From assembly GCA_033032865.1 (NCBI GenBank), contig JAWHQI010000004.1, positions 22,860,001 to 22,924,000 on the forward strand: a stretch of DNA of 64,000 nt, given 5' to 3'. Numbering within the stretch: the first letter of the stretch is position 1; each line of letters begins with the position of its first letter. Below are positions 20,404-32,003 of this stretch, in pieces. The stretch comes from Dactylorhiza incarnata (lineage: Eukaryota > Streptophyta > Magnoliopsida > Asparagales > Orchidaceae). The notes under the pieces were generated by a model that did no database searches, was not told the origin of the DNA, and worked only from the letters and a program-made list of their open reading frames with translations. The position numbers and the translations under genes are program-made.

Positions 20404-21843
20404 TGTTGGAACCTTAGTTTTGGATTTGAGTCGTGTTCCTTATTTATAAATATTCTGTGATCGACGAAATTCCATTAGGACGAGAGACAAGAGAAAATTA
20501 GACATGTTCTCTGGGTTCGACGAACGGCAATCTGTGTTCGACGAACGACGCTCTGTGGTCGACGAATGATATTCATTTTGCGCTCGCCGAAGAACAGCTA
20601 TCTCAGCGATCGACGATCTCGTCTCAGCGGTCGACGATCTCGTCTCAGCGGTCGACGATCTCGTCTCAGCGGTCGACGAAAGGCTGCGTTCGACAATCTC
20701 AAGTCTGCGTTCGACGAATATTCAGCAGAAGCTCAGAACGACGAATTAAATAATCAGATCGACAAACTTGAAGCTGAGCTAGACAAAATTATCATCAGCA
20801 ATTATATTCCTCCTTTCTCAGATCGTCTAATATTCTCAGCAATATTCTTGATTAATTTCTATTTTATATATTGCTATTTATTGCAGCCCGTCTTCTTTAT
20901 GAATTAATATTATAGCCGTTGCAGTATTAAATATTATAGTCGTTGGCAGAAAAGACAAAGACGAAAATTTGTCTGCTCAAGGAAATTAAAGAGATATTAT
21001 CTCTCTCCTTGTCGGGCAAGAATTCAAATCAGCCCTGAAGCCTTCTCCAGAATATATATAAAAAGAGAAGAGAAGAGAAGAAGAGAATAGGAAGAACCAG
21101 GAAGAATAAACAAGGAGAGATACAGGAGAAAAACAGAGAAGAAAAAAGAAGAACACATCAGCAGAGTTCTTTATAAGAACAATATATTTTATCTATCTAT
21201 CTTCTTTTTGCTAACTCTTCATTGCAGAACATATTTATCCTGAGACACCAATCAATATCATTTGCTCAGGATCAAATTGCAGAAGAAGAAAAGGAGTAAT
21301 TACAATCAGGAGAAGAAGCCTCCATAAGCTGTCATCAATTTCAATCAGACAAGGGGAGCTCTTCAACATCATCTTCAAAGATCCAATCTCAACAACACCA
21401 TCTGGATCTCTAGAGTCTTCATAGAAAGATAAGAACAACATATTCTTTTCCCTTTCCATCTTGTAAAGGGTTATAACTCCCTTCAAAAGTTACAGCCATT
21501 GGTGGCAGGGCACCTGATCAAAAACCTGTAGTTGGGTTAGAACACCTGATCAAAAGCTCACTTAGTGTGTGGACACCTGATCAAAACTCCCTTGGTGGCA
21601 GGGCACCTGGTCAGCAACCTGTAGTGGATTCCTACCAAGTGTGGTAGAAGAGTAGATGTACCCTGGTTGATTGGGGAACTACTATATATCTTTGTGTCGT
21701 CTGTGATGTGATTCTTTTGCTGTGATTTGTTGCTGATTTCTTTATTTGCTTTTATAACTCATTCAGCATTACAAATATTTATATATCACTATTTTGAAAT
21801 AACCCACAAAGAGTTTTTAATTTAAGAACTAAACTCTCCTTTA
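20404..21843 (+). repeat. 3' LTR of the non-autonomous element
   Basis: 1440 bp, begins TGTTGGAACC, followed by GAACC. Co-linear with 17506-18921, but the unit TCAGCGGTCGACGATCTCGTC is present about four times (20600-20690) against about two in the 5' LTR. TATA box at about 21053-21063. Confidence 0.92.
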
Positions 21844-22284
21844 GAACCTCTCTTATGGGCGCCGCACTCGCCGGAACTGCACTCGCCTATGCTGCATCTG
21901 CCTACACCATGCTCGCCGACACCAAACTCGCTGGTACCATGGTCGCCAGAACATCGCTCGGTGGGCTGGCAAACAACACTCACCCCTCCAGTTCTTGCAC
22001 TGACCCCCCGACCACTTCCTTTCCAGCCCTTCCTCCCGGGGCATTCTTTCCAGCCGCTGCAGGAAGAGGGAACACCTGAGGCGCCGGGGTCGTGAACTCG
22101 CTTCGCAATTCTGCGATGGCGAATCCGAGGGTGTCGAGGACTTCCCTCCTGAAGTCCAAGAACATCCTTGGCGTCACCACCGGTGGTGACCCGCAAAATT
22201 CCTCGCCCTGCACTTCATCTCCTGCCATGTCCCTTCCTTGGAACTTTCCTAGACTAGCTAAACCCCACGCTTACCGCACCAAAA

Positions 22285-23055
22285 TGATGAAACCAATTTC
22301 TTGGTCTCTTGTGAAGCTCAGGCCCTCAATGAGTTGAGGGGCAGCTAGCCCTTACTGATCCCTCATATGGTGCAGACCGGAGATTTGGAACTAGACTTAG
22401 ACTGTGGTCACAGCGAGGAGGTCCCACCACAAACCTGGAAGATCTTTGAACGCTTCCCCTCGCAAGCCAAAACTGTGACTGGGCACCTTGGAGAGCTAGA
22501 GAGCTAAGCCAAAGTAACCTAGGGAGAAAGAAGCTCAGAGTACTGAGATTGGAGTCCTCTCCCAAGGTGCCCTTCAAGGTCTATTTATAGTTTTCCTTGC
22601 GTGGTCTGCTAATAGCGGAATCCCACCTTATATTCTTACTATGCGCAGCCCAAAATGGTCTGCCAACAACCAAACCCCGCTGTTTGGAGGGGCTAACTGC
22701 AGACCACCGCGGGTATCCAGGTAAAAACACTTTTGGACCCCTGCTGGGTGATCCACCCGTCCGGGATCTCCCTAGCTAGGCTCGCTCGCCCGCAAGCGGC
22801 CTCTGTGAGATTGACTCGCCCGCTTTTCCTACGAGCAGCCCGCGAGGACCTGGCTCGCCTGGGTTGCCCGGCTTGCCTCACCGACTGATGTTCTCTAGCT
22901 CGCCCTCCTTTTTACTTCCCTCGCCTACTGTCCTCTCAATCCCTGCTCAGCTCCTGGCGAATATCAGGGTTGTGCACTTACGCTGAAGAAATAAGAATTT
23001 TTGAGCCATTCAAAGCCCAGGTGGATCAAAAAACCCGAGAAATAACAAGGTTGAC
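22285..23055 (-). repeat. Right-hand (5') LTR of the Tat-like element
   Basis: No second copy is visible, so the borders are inferred. On the minus strand a TATAAATA box (plus strand TATTTATA, 22582-22589) has a CTCGCC-rich upstream array on its right (22770-22910) and a leader on its left. The minus-strand sequence ...TTTCATCA ends at 22285, and TTTTGGTGCGGTAAGCGTGG after it would be the primer site; I cannot assign a tRNA. The outer border near 23055 is a guess. Confidence 0.5.
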
Positions 23056-23067
23056 ATATGAGCATAT

Positions 23068-24209
23068 TGTTGAATTTTGAAGTGCATGTGGGAGTCCGGG
23101 CGGTCTGCATTTTGGAGACCGCAGGGCTCGCGCGGCCTGTGAGAGCTCGGTATTGGGGACAACTTCAGTTAGCCAGGAGTGCTCAAGTACTCGCAGAGTC
23201 CGGGCAGTCTAGTAGTGAGACCGGGCGGTTTGCATGAGTTCACTCTGGCGGTCAGCTTTGGTTGGTCAGTTGTGCTCATGTAGTTCTATTCTTATATAAG
23301 TCGGGCGGTCTGCAAGGGTTGTTTTGGCGAACTATCTTTGTTGGTCCGTTTTGCTCTTAGTGAAATAATGGTCTTATGAAGACCGCGCGGTCTGGTTCTG
23401 GTGACCGCGCGTCCTTATAAGGGAAGTATCTGTATCTCTTATGGGCGTTGACGACATCTGTTCATTTTCCTATAAATAGTGGTGCAGGGGTAGCCATTCG
23501 TATGCAAGAACTGTAAGAACTAAAGTTTGGATTGATTGTGTCAGTCTCATTTTTGAGGTCGCACGGGCTGAAGTTTGTTGACCGGTTTGTTGTGTTCGCA
23601 GGTTAGGAGGCCAACAGTCTCCATTAGCTTTCTTCCTATCTTTCCAGCTTTGAATAACCAGCTCGCCAGCATTCTTGTTTGGGCGGTCTGTGGTTTGTAG
23701 TTCTTGATCTGCTTGCAGCAGACTCAGTTGATAAGACAACCTTCAGCGGTCAGGCGGTCTTGCAGTAGTGAGTAGCTCTTCTTCTCTTCTGTTCGCGGGA
23801 TACTTCTGTGATCTAGTGACGGTGCAGTCTGGCGATAAAGAATTATGAACAGGGTGTTGTTTTCATCAGTTCAAAAAGAAGAAGTTTGTACGGTCTATGA
23901 TTGAAGGTTTGGCAGATTACAGGTCAGCGACCGGTGCTGTCTGCGCGTTCTCAGGGTTGATGTGCGGTCTTGCTGTGTTCGAGCGGTATGTGCGGTCTCA
24001 GATATTCTAGACGTCAAAAGCTTATTTTGTTGCTTGTTCTTCTCATCTCAGTTTCTCTTAAAAATCAAGTCTCGCCATGTATGCAACGCATTGTAATAAG
24101 ATAGTCAATATAGATCTTCTTGTCCTTCTATTGTCACTAGTTACTTGACTTTGAAATTGATTGAAGTCTTTTGTTGTATTATCTTTGATCCTACTCAAAA
24201 ATTTTAACA
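23068..24209 (+). repeat. 5' LTR of copia element 2
   Basis: 1142 bp, TGTTGAAT...TTAACA. Many GCGGTCTG / GACCGC words are dispersed through it, including GACCGCGCGGTCTGG near 23383. Confidence 0.92.
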
Positions 24210-24221
24210 TGGTATCAGAGC
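24210..24221 (+). other. Primer binding site (initiator tRNA-Met)
   Basis: TGGTATCAGAGC starts at the first base after the LTR and matches the canonical site exactly. Confidence 0.93.
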
Positions 24222-24294
24222 CAGGTTCCAAGCAGTGATCATCCACAGAATCTTGCTTGAGTCTCTGAAGTTATTGTCAGCCAGTGTGATAGCA

Positions 24295-25133
24295 ATGGAA
24301 GGAGTATATACAAGAGGTCTTGGTATTGAGCTCCTTACGCAGACTAACTTCAAGAAGTGGAAGTTTTGCATGGAGAGCTATCTTCTTGGCGAAGATTTAT
24401 GGGAGGTAGTCGGAGGAGATGCTAGACAAGCAGTTGTAGCTACTGAAGAGAATGCTGAGCAAGTGAAGGCTTGGAAGAGAACAAATGCTAAGACACAGAG
24501 TTCACTCTCAAGTGTGCTATTATTCCAGAGCTGTTTGACCACATAATTAGATGTCGGTTAGCTGCTGAGATTTGGAAAGCCTTGGATGGCTTGTTCAACA
24601 AGAAGAATGTGGCTCGGCCACAGTTTCTTGAAAATGAGTTGGCAAAAGAAACTCAAGGATATTTGTCCATTTCATCTTTCTTCTAGAAAACGAAGAACCT
24701 GTGTGCGGAGATATCAGCTTTGGACCTGGATGAACCTATTTCAGAAGCAAGGTTTAATAGGCACATAATCCGCACCTTGCGGAGGGAGTATGTGGCCTTT
24801 GTCACTTCTGTTTAAGTTTGGGCCAATCAGCCATCGTTGCTAGAGCTAGAAAACTTGCTTGCCTCGCAAGAGAGCTTGACAAAGCAAATGGATGGGATAT
24901 CTATCTCTGGAGGATAAATTGAGGTTCTCTATTTTGGCAAGAAGAAGAGATGGGACAAGAAGAAGAAGTCATCTGTTAGCGATGGACCTTCAACTTCATG
25001 TCAGTAGGAGAGGAGCAATGCTCCTAAGCGTGATGGAAAGAAGAAGGAAGGACCAAGGTGCTATAGGTGCAATCAGCTTGGTCATTTGAAGAGAGATTGT
25101 AGAGTCAATCTTCAGCCAGGGCATGCTGCATGA
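24295..25133 (+). pseudogene. gag: Copia gag (element 2)
   Basis: ATG at 24295 follows the primer site by 74 nt. The N-terminal Gag block LLTQTNFKKWKFCMESYL is typical of copia Gag. Frame breaks near 24510 and 24680. The zinc knuckle CYRCNQLGHLKRDC is readable at about 25055-25100, and the region ends in a TGA near 25131 where a continuous Gag-Pol would be expected. The function would be particle assembly and RNA binding; this copy is broken. Confidence 0.8.
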
Positions 25134-26560
25134 AAAGAAGAGGTTGCTTCCAATACAGGAGATATGTGGAATGATGGAGCTTTTATGACAGGCACTTGTG
25201 TTCAGGCTTTGGCTTCTATCAATTATAAAGATGATTGGATTGTGGACTCAGGGTGTGGTCATCACCTCACCAGAGACGAGTCAAAGTTTTCTTCTTTGCA
25301 GGCATACTATGGTATTGATGTTATCATTACTGCTAATGATACTATACATACAGTTGAGAAGGAGGGTGTAGTTTCTTTGAGCGGGGATAGAGGTAGACAT
25401 ACGTTGAGAAGTGACTATCATGTGCCGGGTATGAAGAAAAACCGCTTCTCAATGACCAACGTTGTTGATGCTGGCTATCACGTTCTGTTTGGTCCAACAG
25501 AAGTGAAGTATATTTGGAATGTGTCATCTGTGAAGGCAGACGTCACTCATGTTGGAAGACGGGTGGAGGACTTGTTTGTGTTATCTACAAGTTCCTATGT
25601 TGATAAGATGAAGACTAATGACAGCGCCGCTATCTGGCATGAAAGATTTGGACATGTTGGAATGGATAAGATGGAGGCTATGACAGGAAGAGGCCTTGTG
25701 AGAGGTCTGCCTAGCTTGTCATCTTTCGGTGAAGGTCATGTTTGTGCAAGTTGTCAATATGTTAAGGCTCATCGCCTTCCATTCGACAAATCACAAAGTC
25801 GACGCAAAGCACCATTGAGTGTATTCATAGTGATCTGTTTGGACCTACTGCAACTATTAGTCTTGGAGGTAGCAGGTATATGTTGGTCTTGATTGATGAC
25901 TTCACCAGATATACTTGGGTATATTTTCTGAAGGAGAAGTCGGACGCCTTTGAATAGTTTATGGAGTTCAAGGAGCTAGTGGAGGGTCGGCTTAACCTGC
26001 AGATCAAGAAGTTCAAAACCGACAATGGAGGAGAGTTCACCTCAAATACGTTCTTCAACTTCTGTAGGAAGCATGGCATCCGTAGAGAGCTCTCTTATGC
26101 TCACACTTAACAATAGAACGGAGTTGCAGAGCGGAAGATCCTTCATCTGATGGAGACCTGCAAATGTTGGCTTCATGCCAAGAATATCCCGAAGTCTTTC
26201 TGGGCAGAGGGAATGTCTTGTGCAACTTATGTCATCAATCGAATGCCTCTTAGTCTAATCAACATTAATACCCCTCATTAGTTGATGTTCAAGATAAATC
26301 CTATGGTGGAACACCTTCGAGTGTTTAGATCTACCTGCTACGTGCATATTCCAGATTCTCTTAGAATGAAGCTAGATGCAAAAGCAAGGAAGCTAGTGTT
26401 CATTGGTTCTGATGACTGAAAGAAGGGCTGGAGATGCATGGATCCTGAGAAAAAGAGAGTTGTGGTCTCAAGGGATGTGGTATTTGATGAGTTAACATCA
26501 TACCAGGGTAGCTCTTCTTTAGAGTTATAAGAAAGCAGGTCAGATGGAGGACAAGGAGAA
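25134..26560 (+). pseudogene. pol: Copia protease and integrase (element 2)
   Basis: Protease block DDWIVDSGCGHHLTRDE with intact catalytic Asp at about 25237. The pre-integrase zinc finger reads HERFGHVGMDKM...CASCQYVKAH. Integrase: HSDLFGPT (first Asp), FKTDNGGEFTS (second Asp, about 26020), then two stops inside the usual PQQNGV block before AERKILHLMET (Glu kept). LVFIGSDD is followed by a TGA. The open stretch is 25164-25892; the rest is broken by at least five stops. Confidence 0.85.
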
Positions 26561-26699
26561 GCAACTAAGGAAGTTCTGGTGGATTTGTCTATTTCTCCAG
26601 GTGCTATAGTTGCTTCTAGCTCTGGGTCAGGTGATTCTCATTCTGGAAGTAGGGGGAGCAATGCTTCTACTATGCCTGAAAGGAGGGCTAGTTCAGAAT

Positions 26700-27720
26700 A
26701 GGTAGCTGAAGAGGTGGATCAGAGTAAAGCTCTGAGGAGGTCCAAGAGGACTATCATTCTACAAGATTGGTATACAGGGGGAATTTGGTGAGCTTCATCT
26801 CATGTTTCTTCAGAGGTCCCCTAAATGAGAGAGAGTCATCTTGCTATGAAAATGGCGTTGGAGTCAAAGAGTGGGAAGAGGTCATGGATGAAGAGATGGC
26901 TGCCCTCAGGAAGAATGAGACTTGGGACTTGGTGCCTAAGGTTGAGTGTGTTACTCCTGTGAGTTGTAAGTGGGTTATCAAGCTGAAGAAGAAGGCAGAT
27001 GGCAGCATCGAGCGATACAAGGCTCGCCTTGTAGCTCGAGGGTTCTCTCAGAAGTATGGGGAGTATTATGAAGATACCTTCAGCCCTGTTGCTAAGATGA
27101 CTTTAGTTAGGGTGGTGATCTCATTGAAAGCTTTCCAAGGGTGGAAGATATGGCAACTCGACGTGAAGAATGCTTTCCTTTACAATGAGATTGACAAAGA
27201 CATCTTCATGGATCAACCACCTGGCTATATCTCTAAAGATCATCTAAGACATGTGTGTAAGCTCAAAAAGGCTCTTTATGACTTGAAGCAAGCGCCTCGG
27301 GCGTGGTATGGAAAGATCGTAGAATACCTCCAGTTCTGTGGATACTTTGCTTCTGATTCAGATTCAAGCTTGTTCGTAATGAAAACAGGGGAGCTTTAGG
27401 TCTTGGTGTTGTTGTACGTTGATGATATGATCATCACGGGAAACTCTGAGATGGAGGTCGCTAGACTTCAAGCTGAGTTAGCTATCAGATTTGAGATGAA
27501 GGACTTTGGTGATCTCCACCATTTTCTTGGACTTGAGGTGAAGAGGAAAGAGAGTGGTATGCTTATTTCCCAAAAGGGCTATGCTGATCGAATTGTGATG
27601 CGATTTGGCATGTAAGGTGGGAAGAGCAACTCTACTCCACTGGAGGTTGGTATGATGCTTCGACGTGATAAGGAAAAGGTTCTTTCTGAACCTTTGGTGT
27701 TCCGGGCTTTGGTTGGAAGT
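26700..27720 (+). pseudogene. pol: Copia reverse transcriptase (element 2)
   Basis: Open stretches 26767-27399 and 27403-27615, separated only by a TAG at 27397-27399. Motifs: WVIKLKKKADGSIERYKARL, WQLDVKNAFLYNEID with the first catalytic Asp, [16 protein letters not shown], and YVDDMIITGN with the Asp pair at about 27420. A further stop is at 27613. All catalytic residues are present. Confidence 0.88.
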
Positions 27721-28379
27721 CTGATATACTTGACGATCACAAGGCTAGATATTTCTTATGTAGTTGGCCGAGTGAGTCAGTTTTGGAGGAGCCTCGGAAA
27801 TCTCATCTGATGGCGGCTAGGAGTATTCTCAAGTATGTAAAGTCCACCTCTAATTTGGGTCTCTTCTATGGGAAGGACTCAGGCTTTTGTTTGCATGGAT
27901 ACATGGATGTTGATTATGGAGGAGAGTCAAATGATCGAAGATCAAAATCTGGATATCTCTTTATGACTGGCTCTACAACTATTTCATGGTGCAGCAAAAA
28001 GCAGGATTCTGTGTCTGTCTCCACTACAGAAGCGGAGTACAAAGCTTCAGCTTTGGCAGCTCAGGAAGCCAACTGGCTTAGGAGGCTTATGGACGACATT
28101 CATGAGGAGGTGAGAGGTCCTACTCTGCTTCATGGTGACAACGCGAGTTCCCTCAAACTGGTGAACAATCCAGTTTGTCATGCACGAACCAAGCACATAG
28201 AGATTCAACAACATTTCAGTCGGGAGAAGGTGTTGGAGGGATCTCTTATGGTTGAGCATATGCAGAGCAAGGATAATGTCGCAGACTTCTTTACGAAGCC
28301 GTTGTCGAAGGGACCGTTTGATCGGTTGAGGAGTTTACTTGGGCTGACTTCCACTTCCCACTTCAAGGGGGAGTGTTGA
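27721..28379 (+). pseudogene. pol: Copia RNase H (element 2)
   Basis: The open stretch 27783-28379 has HGYMDVDYGGESNDRRSKSG (Asp), STTISWCSKKQDSVS, STTEAEYKAS (Glu), HGDNASSLKL (Asp) and RTKHIEIQQHFSRE, ending DNVADFFTKPL. The stop TGA lies 3 bases inside the 3' LTR, so the polypurine tract is part of the coding region. Confidence 0.88.
28361..28373 (+). other. Polypurine tract (element 2)
   Basis: CTTCAAGGGGGAG directly abuts the 3' LTR start TGTTGAA. Confidence 0.9.
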
Positions 28380-29419
28380 ATTTTGAAATGCAAGTGGGAG
28401 TCTGGGCGGTCTGGTAGTGAGACTGGGCGGTTTGTATGAGTTGACTATGGCGGTCATCTTTGGTTGGCCAGTTGTGCTCAAGTAGCTCTATTCTTATATA
28501 ACCCGTGCGTTCTGCAAGTGTTGTTCTGGCGAACTATCTTGGTTGATCCATTTTGCTCTAAGTGAAATAATGGTCTTATGAAGACCGTGCAGTCTGGTTC
28601 TGGTGATCGCGCATCCTTATAAGGGAGGTGTCTGTATCACTTATGGGCGGAGACGACATCCATTCATTTTCCTGTAAATTGAGGTGCAGGGGTAGCCATT
28701 CGGATGCAAGAACTGTAAGAACTAAATTTTTGATTGATTATACCGGTCTCATTTTTAAGGTCGCGCATGCTGAAGTTTGTTGAATGATTTGTTGTGTTCG
28801 CAGGTTAGGCGGCCAGCAGTCTCCATCAGCTTTCTTCCTATATTTCCTACTTTGAATAACCAGCTCGCCAGCGGTCTCGTCAGGGCGGTCTGCGGTTTGT
28901 AGTTCTTGATCTGCTTGCAGTGGACTCAGTTGATCAGGAGACCTTCAGCGGTCAGGCAGTCTTGAGTTGCGCTCTTACAGCAGTCAGCAACTCTTCTTCT
29001 CTTCTATTCTCGGGATACTTTTGTGATCTAGTGATCGTGCGGTCTGGCGATCAAGAAGTGCAAACAGGGTGTTGTTTTTAGCAGTTCAATAAGAAGCAGT
29101 TTGTGCGGTCTGTGATTGACGGTCTGGCAGATCACAGGTAAGCGAGCTGTGATGTTCGCGCGGTCTTAGGGTTGACATGCAGTCTTGCTGTGTTCGAGCG
29201 GTCTGTGCGTTCTCACATATTCTAGCCATCAGAAGCTTGTTTTGTTTCTTGTTCTTCTCATCCTAGTGTCTCTTATAAATCATGTCTCGCCATGTATGCA
29301 ACGCATTGTAATAAGATAGTCAATATAGATCTTCTTGTCCTTCTATTGTCACTAGTTACTTTGAAATTGATTGAAGTCTTCCGCTGTATTGTCTTTGATC
29401 CTACACAAAAATTTTGACA
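28374..29419 (+). repeat. 3' LTR of copia element 2
   Basis: 1046 bp, TGTTGAAT...TTGACA. Co-linear with 23068-24209 but lacking about 90 bp of the early part and carrying many transitions. Confidence 0.92.
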
Positions 29420-29424
29420 CTTAT

Positions 29425-30235
29425 GGTACTTTAAAAGAAGTATGAAGGTCAAAGCAAGTTGTTAGTTCAAAGTGAAAGACCTAAAAAGGGTATGCAGTAC
29501 AACCTTCTTTTATAAAGAAAGCTTATGGCTAGCTTCTCTAAGCCTAAAATTATTCTCCCTATTATAGACAGCTTATCCTATCAATATAGAGGAGTGCTTA
29601 GCTATAATAAGGAATTGGAAGAGATCTACCAAGCTATAAATATCTTCCAAAAGGTTGTCCTTCCCTCAAATGCATATGCCCAAGATCTAACCTATGGATA
29701 CCTCACCAATGGTTGCTGAACTAGTGGAACTAAGAAACAAAACCCAAAGAATTGCTTAAATATTGGATTGAGTGCTCTAAAGGCACCCCACAAGGAGATC
29801 CAAATGAAGGATCATGGGCCATTTATACTTGGCTCTACAACACCATCAACCAAAGGAAAGGGAAAGGTTAATCCTCAAAAGCCTGTCCCTAGAGTGAAGC
29901 CTGTGACTGTGCAAACAACTTCAAATTTTGTGCACAGCCACAGGAATAGCTCAAGAAAAACATGCAATAAAGCAACCTACTTTTCTAATCATCAACACAA
30001 ATACTCCATTTAGAAAGTGAATCAGAAGAGGAGGTATAATAGATTTGATTGCTGGTGTTTTGTCAAGATTGGACACTTTGCTATAGACTGTTTGTTCAAC
30101 CCAATAGTGTTTAGAGCAAGGAATATGAAGCTTGCTAGTACTTTTTTTCAAGCATCCTGTAGTCAAGGCTAACAGGAATCAAGGACCCAAATCTGGTTGG
30201 GTTCCTAAGGTAAAATAGTTTACTCTTGCAGGGTA
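29425..30235 (+). pseudogene. gag: Sirevirus-like gag remnant (E)
   Basis: Fragments in three frames: KKYEGQSK at about 29445, VVLPSNAYAQDLTYGYLTN in the stretch 29525-29719, a Pro/Lys-rich linker (29768-30013), and the zinc knuckle CWCFVKIGHFAIDC at about 30050-30092. It ends with the GPKSGWVPKVK signature and a TAG at 30217. As in element 1, that TAG is followed by TTTA...CTTGCAGG. Missing the Gag N-terminus. Pol then lacks the protease catalytic block: it goes within about 60 nt to the TITKIAYVKG block. Confidence 0.72.
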
Positions 30236-30308
30236 TGTCCAAAGACCAACAAAATGCCTATCTGTGTATTAACATAGTTACAATCACAAAAATAGCTTAT
30301 GTGAAAGG

Positions 30309-30821
30309 TGATAGTTTAAGGTCAGTCTAATCACCCAGACGGGGGGGGGGGGGGGGGGGGTGAATATGTGTTTCTCCATATTTTTTTTCTTTTACTGATT
30401 ATGTAAAATAAAATAGCAAACACAAAAAAATGAAAATCCAAAAAATACAAGGGTTTATAGCGGTTCCCCAGTATGGATACTCCAATGTCCCCCTCCACCT
30501 ATCTAGTAGTGTGCTAGACTAGGCAAACTCCACCAAAACTCAAATCCAATATAGATCTTACACATAGAAAAATAGCTCCTACCTCAGGGATGTTAACTAA
30601 TCTCCTGCATCAGATCCACTATATTAGGATCCTACCTCAGATTTCACTGTAAGAATCCTACTTCAGGTTCAATCCAGAATCCTACCTCATTTCAATCCAG
30701 AACCCCACCTCAAGTTACAAAGGACCTTCCACTCAGATCTTAGAAAAGATCCTACAAAAAGTTTCAAAAAGTAATTACAACTTTTCCTTTGACTCAATAG
30801 AATAAAGCTTGATGTTGTTGA
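30309..30821 (-). repeat. Solo Sirevirus LTR, left segment
   Basis: Minus-strand 3' part of an LTR: ...ATTCACCCC with a 20-base run (G at 30341-30360 on the plus strand) ending ACTATCA, the Sirevirus LTR end. Flanked on the left by AAAGG (30304-30308), matching GAAGG at 59849-59853 at four of five bases. Cut at 30821 by element C. No internal region or partner LTR exists, so it is a recombined solo LTR. Confidence 0.75.
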
Positions 30822-31988
30822 CGTTGGATCTTTAGGCACCCTTAGAGGTGGGGAAGGGGGTGAATAAGGGTTTTTGAAAAGTTTAGGATTTAAAGATAAT
30901 TTTTTGATATTTTATATGAACTAAATTTAATCAAAAGTAAAGAGCAAGAAATCATTTTTATTTTATAAGAAAAGACATGAATATCATTTATAACATTGAT
31001 TACAAAAAATGACTTTCTATGACGCTAGAAATCAAAGGTCAATATAAAAGACTCTTTGGCTTTCTATACCTACTCTTTTCAATAAGAACCGGCTGGCTTT
31101 ACCCGATCTATCCAATGATCCGGCCTCAAGCTAATCTAGACCTTCTATCCCCAAAAAGGCCTCGAGCACCCCCTAGATCTAACTCCTAGACCTAGTCGCC
31201 AACAACCGCAGTGAATTCCCCTTAATACAAATACAGACCTAGTCGCCAACAACCGTGGTGAACTCGCTAAACAATAACAAAGGACAAAGGTACAACAAAA
31301 TATTAAAGGCAAATTAAAATTTCCCAATGAAGAATTTTGGAGATGGTGAAGACCCGCTAAATATCGTCGAAGTCGAAGATTGCATTCTTGGCATTGGGTT
31401 AGCGTTGATCCGATCCTCCTTTGAATTCTTCCCTTTAAATTGAATGGGAGATGTCGTCTGGAAATACGACCCTCGCAAATAATTCAGAGTGCTGGAATAG
31501 GGCTTTTAGCATGGATGATTGAAGAGAACGAATGCCACCAATTTATAGGATAGGAAGCTAACCCTTGCATTAGGGATAATGCCAGACATTGACTCTGTAT
31601 AGAAATAACTTGTTGGCTCGAATATTCAAATCAGGAAGGAGATTCTGCATCTTTGGAAACATTTCATTTTAGGTAACCTTAACGCTGATATTGAGGCTAA
31701 CTCCTAGCATTAAGTCAATTCATTCCCAAAATGCACCTGTAATCACGACAGATTCCCTCCATGTCATTTTCATCGTTGTGGGAACAAAAGTCAAAGCCGA
31801 TATTAGCCCTAACACCTAGCCTTATACTTCTTCCTTCTTTTCAACTTGAGAGCAAGTCCAAACAACCAGCAGTAACCTAGTGTCATATTTGTTTAAACTG
31901 CACACTAAAACACAATGACAAACTAAATCAAATACAAGTAGGATTTGTTATTCTCAAGTCAAGGGATGCGAAAAACCGTGTTCTAACA
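30822..31988 (-). repeat. Left (3') LTR of C
   Basis: 1167 bp. Minus-strand start TGTTAGAACACG, end ...CCAACG (the terminal CA mutated to CG). The minus-strand TATTCACCCCC...CCTCTAAGG block is the Sirevirus LTR-end motif. TATA box on the minus strand at 31541-31547. Upstream of it are repeated words of the GCTAACGCC / AACGTTAG type. Confidence 0.88.
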
Positions 31989-32003
31989 ATCTCCCCCTTT
32001 TGA
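31989..32003 (-). other. Polypurine tract of C
   Basis: Minus strand AAAAGGGGGAGAT directly upstream of the LTR start TGTTAG. Confidence 0.88.

Larger units (their letters stand above)
17506..21843 (+). mobile_element. Non-autonomous Sirevirus-like derivative
   Basis: 4338 bp with two ~1.4-kb LTRs and only 1482 bp between them, flanked by a perfect GAACC duplication (17501-17505 and 21844-21848). The internal part holds a shortened gag and scraps of integrase. RT, RNase H and an extra ORF are absent, so it must have moved on proteins of a related element. Its LTR leader and gag resemble element 1 but the LTR sequence is a different family. Confidence 0.9.
16400..22228 (-). pseudogene. gag: Tat-like gag, split by a nested element
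   Basis: The minus-strand ATG is at 22226-22228. The first part (21849-22228) has an N-terminal helix and then a repetitive GGCGAG-rich stretch with a stop near 21977. A 4.3-kb copia derivative with GAACC duplications sits at 17506-21848. Gag resumes at 17500 with PIPKGFREWDRVYYHGRDDP, HLQSFEDSVSI and CRLFAVTLKEKARD, then LPAGSIYVFEDLYRSF and ESLAQYADRFLEEVL: the standard retrotransposon Gag domain. Near 16450-16530 a remnant of the zinc-knuckle region (YCDFHDEEG) lacks its last Cys. Confidence 0.8.
1..23055 (-). mobile_element. Tat-like Ty3/gypsy retrotransposon (interrupted, left end outside window)
   Basis: Read on the minus strand, the order is LTR (22285-23055), gag, protease, RT, RNase H, a second RNase H, integrase, then the minisatellite. 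RT before integrase is the gypsy order and a second (archaeal-type) RNase H is diagnostic of Tat. It is interrupted by two copia elements (200-11984 and 17506-21848). Coding regions carry many stops and frameshifts. The left LTR is not seen, so the element runs out of the window. Confidence 0.78.
23068..29419 (+). mobile_element. Ty1/copia retrotransposon (element 2)
   Basis: 6352 bp with LTRs of 1142 and 1046 bp, a perfect-fit primer site and a purine tract. The flanks CATAT (23063-23067) and CTTAT (29420-29424) agree at four of five positions, so the target duplication is imperfect. The coding order is gag, protease, integrase, RT, RNase H. It is a different copia lineage from the Sirevirus elements here: short gag, no extra ORF, RT motif YVDDMIITGN. 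Multiple stops. Confidence 0.9.

Noticed and set aside
20566..20907. ORF with repeated SDRRSRLSGRRSRLSGRR sequence
   Set aside because: Translation of the 21-bp U3 repeat in the LTR; the other LTR has a different unit number and no such ORF.
29420..29424. Perfect target duplication for copia element 2
   Set aside because: CATAT and CTTAT differ at one base; compatible with a mutated duplication, but not perfect.
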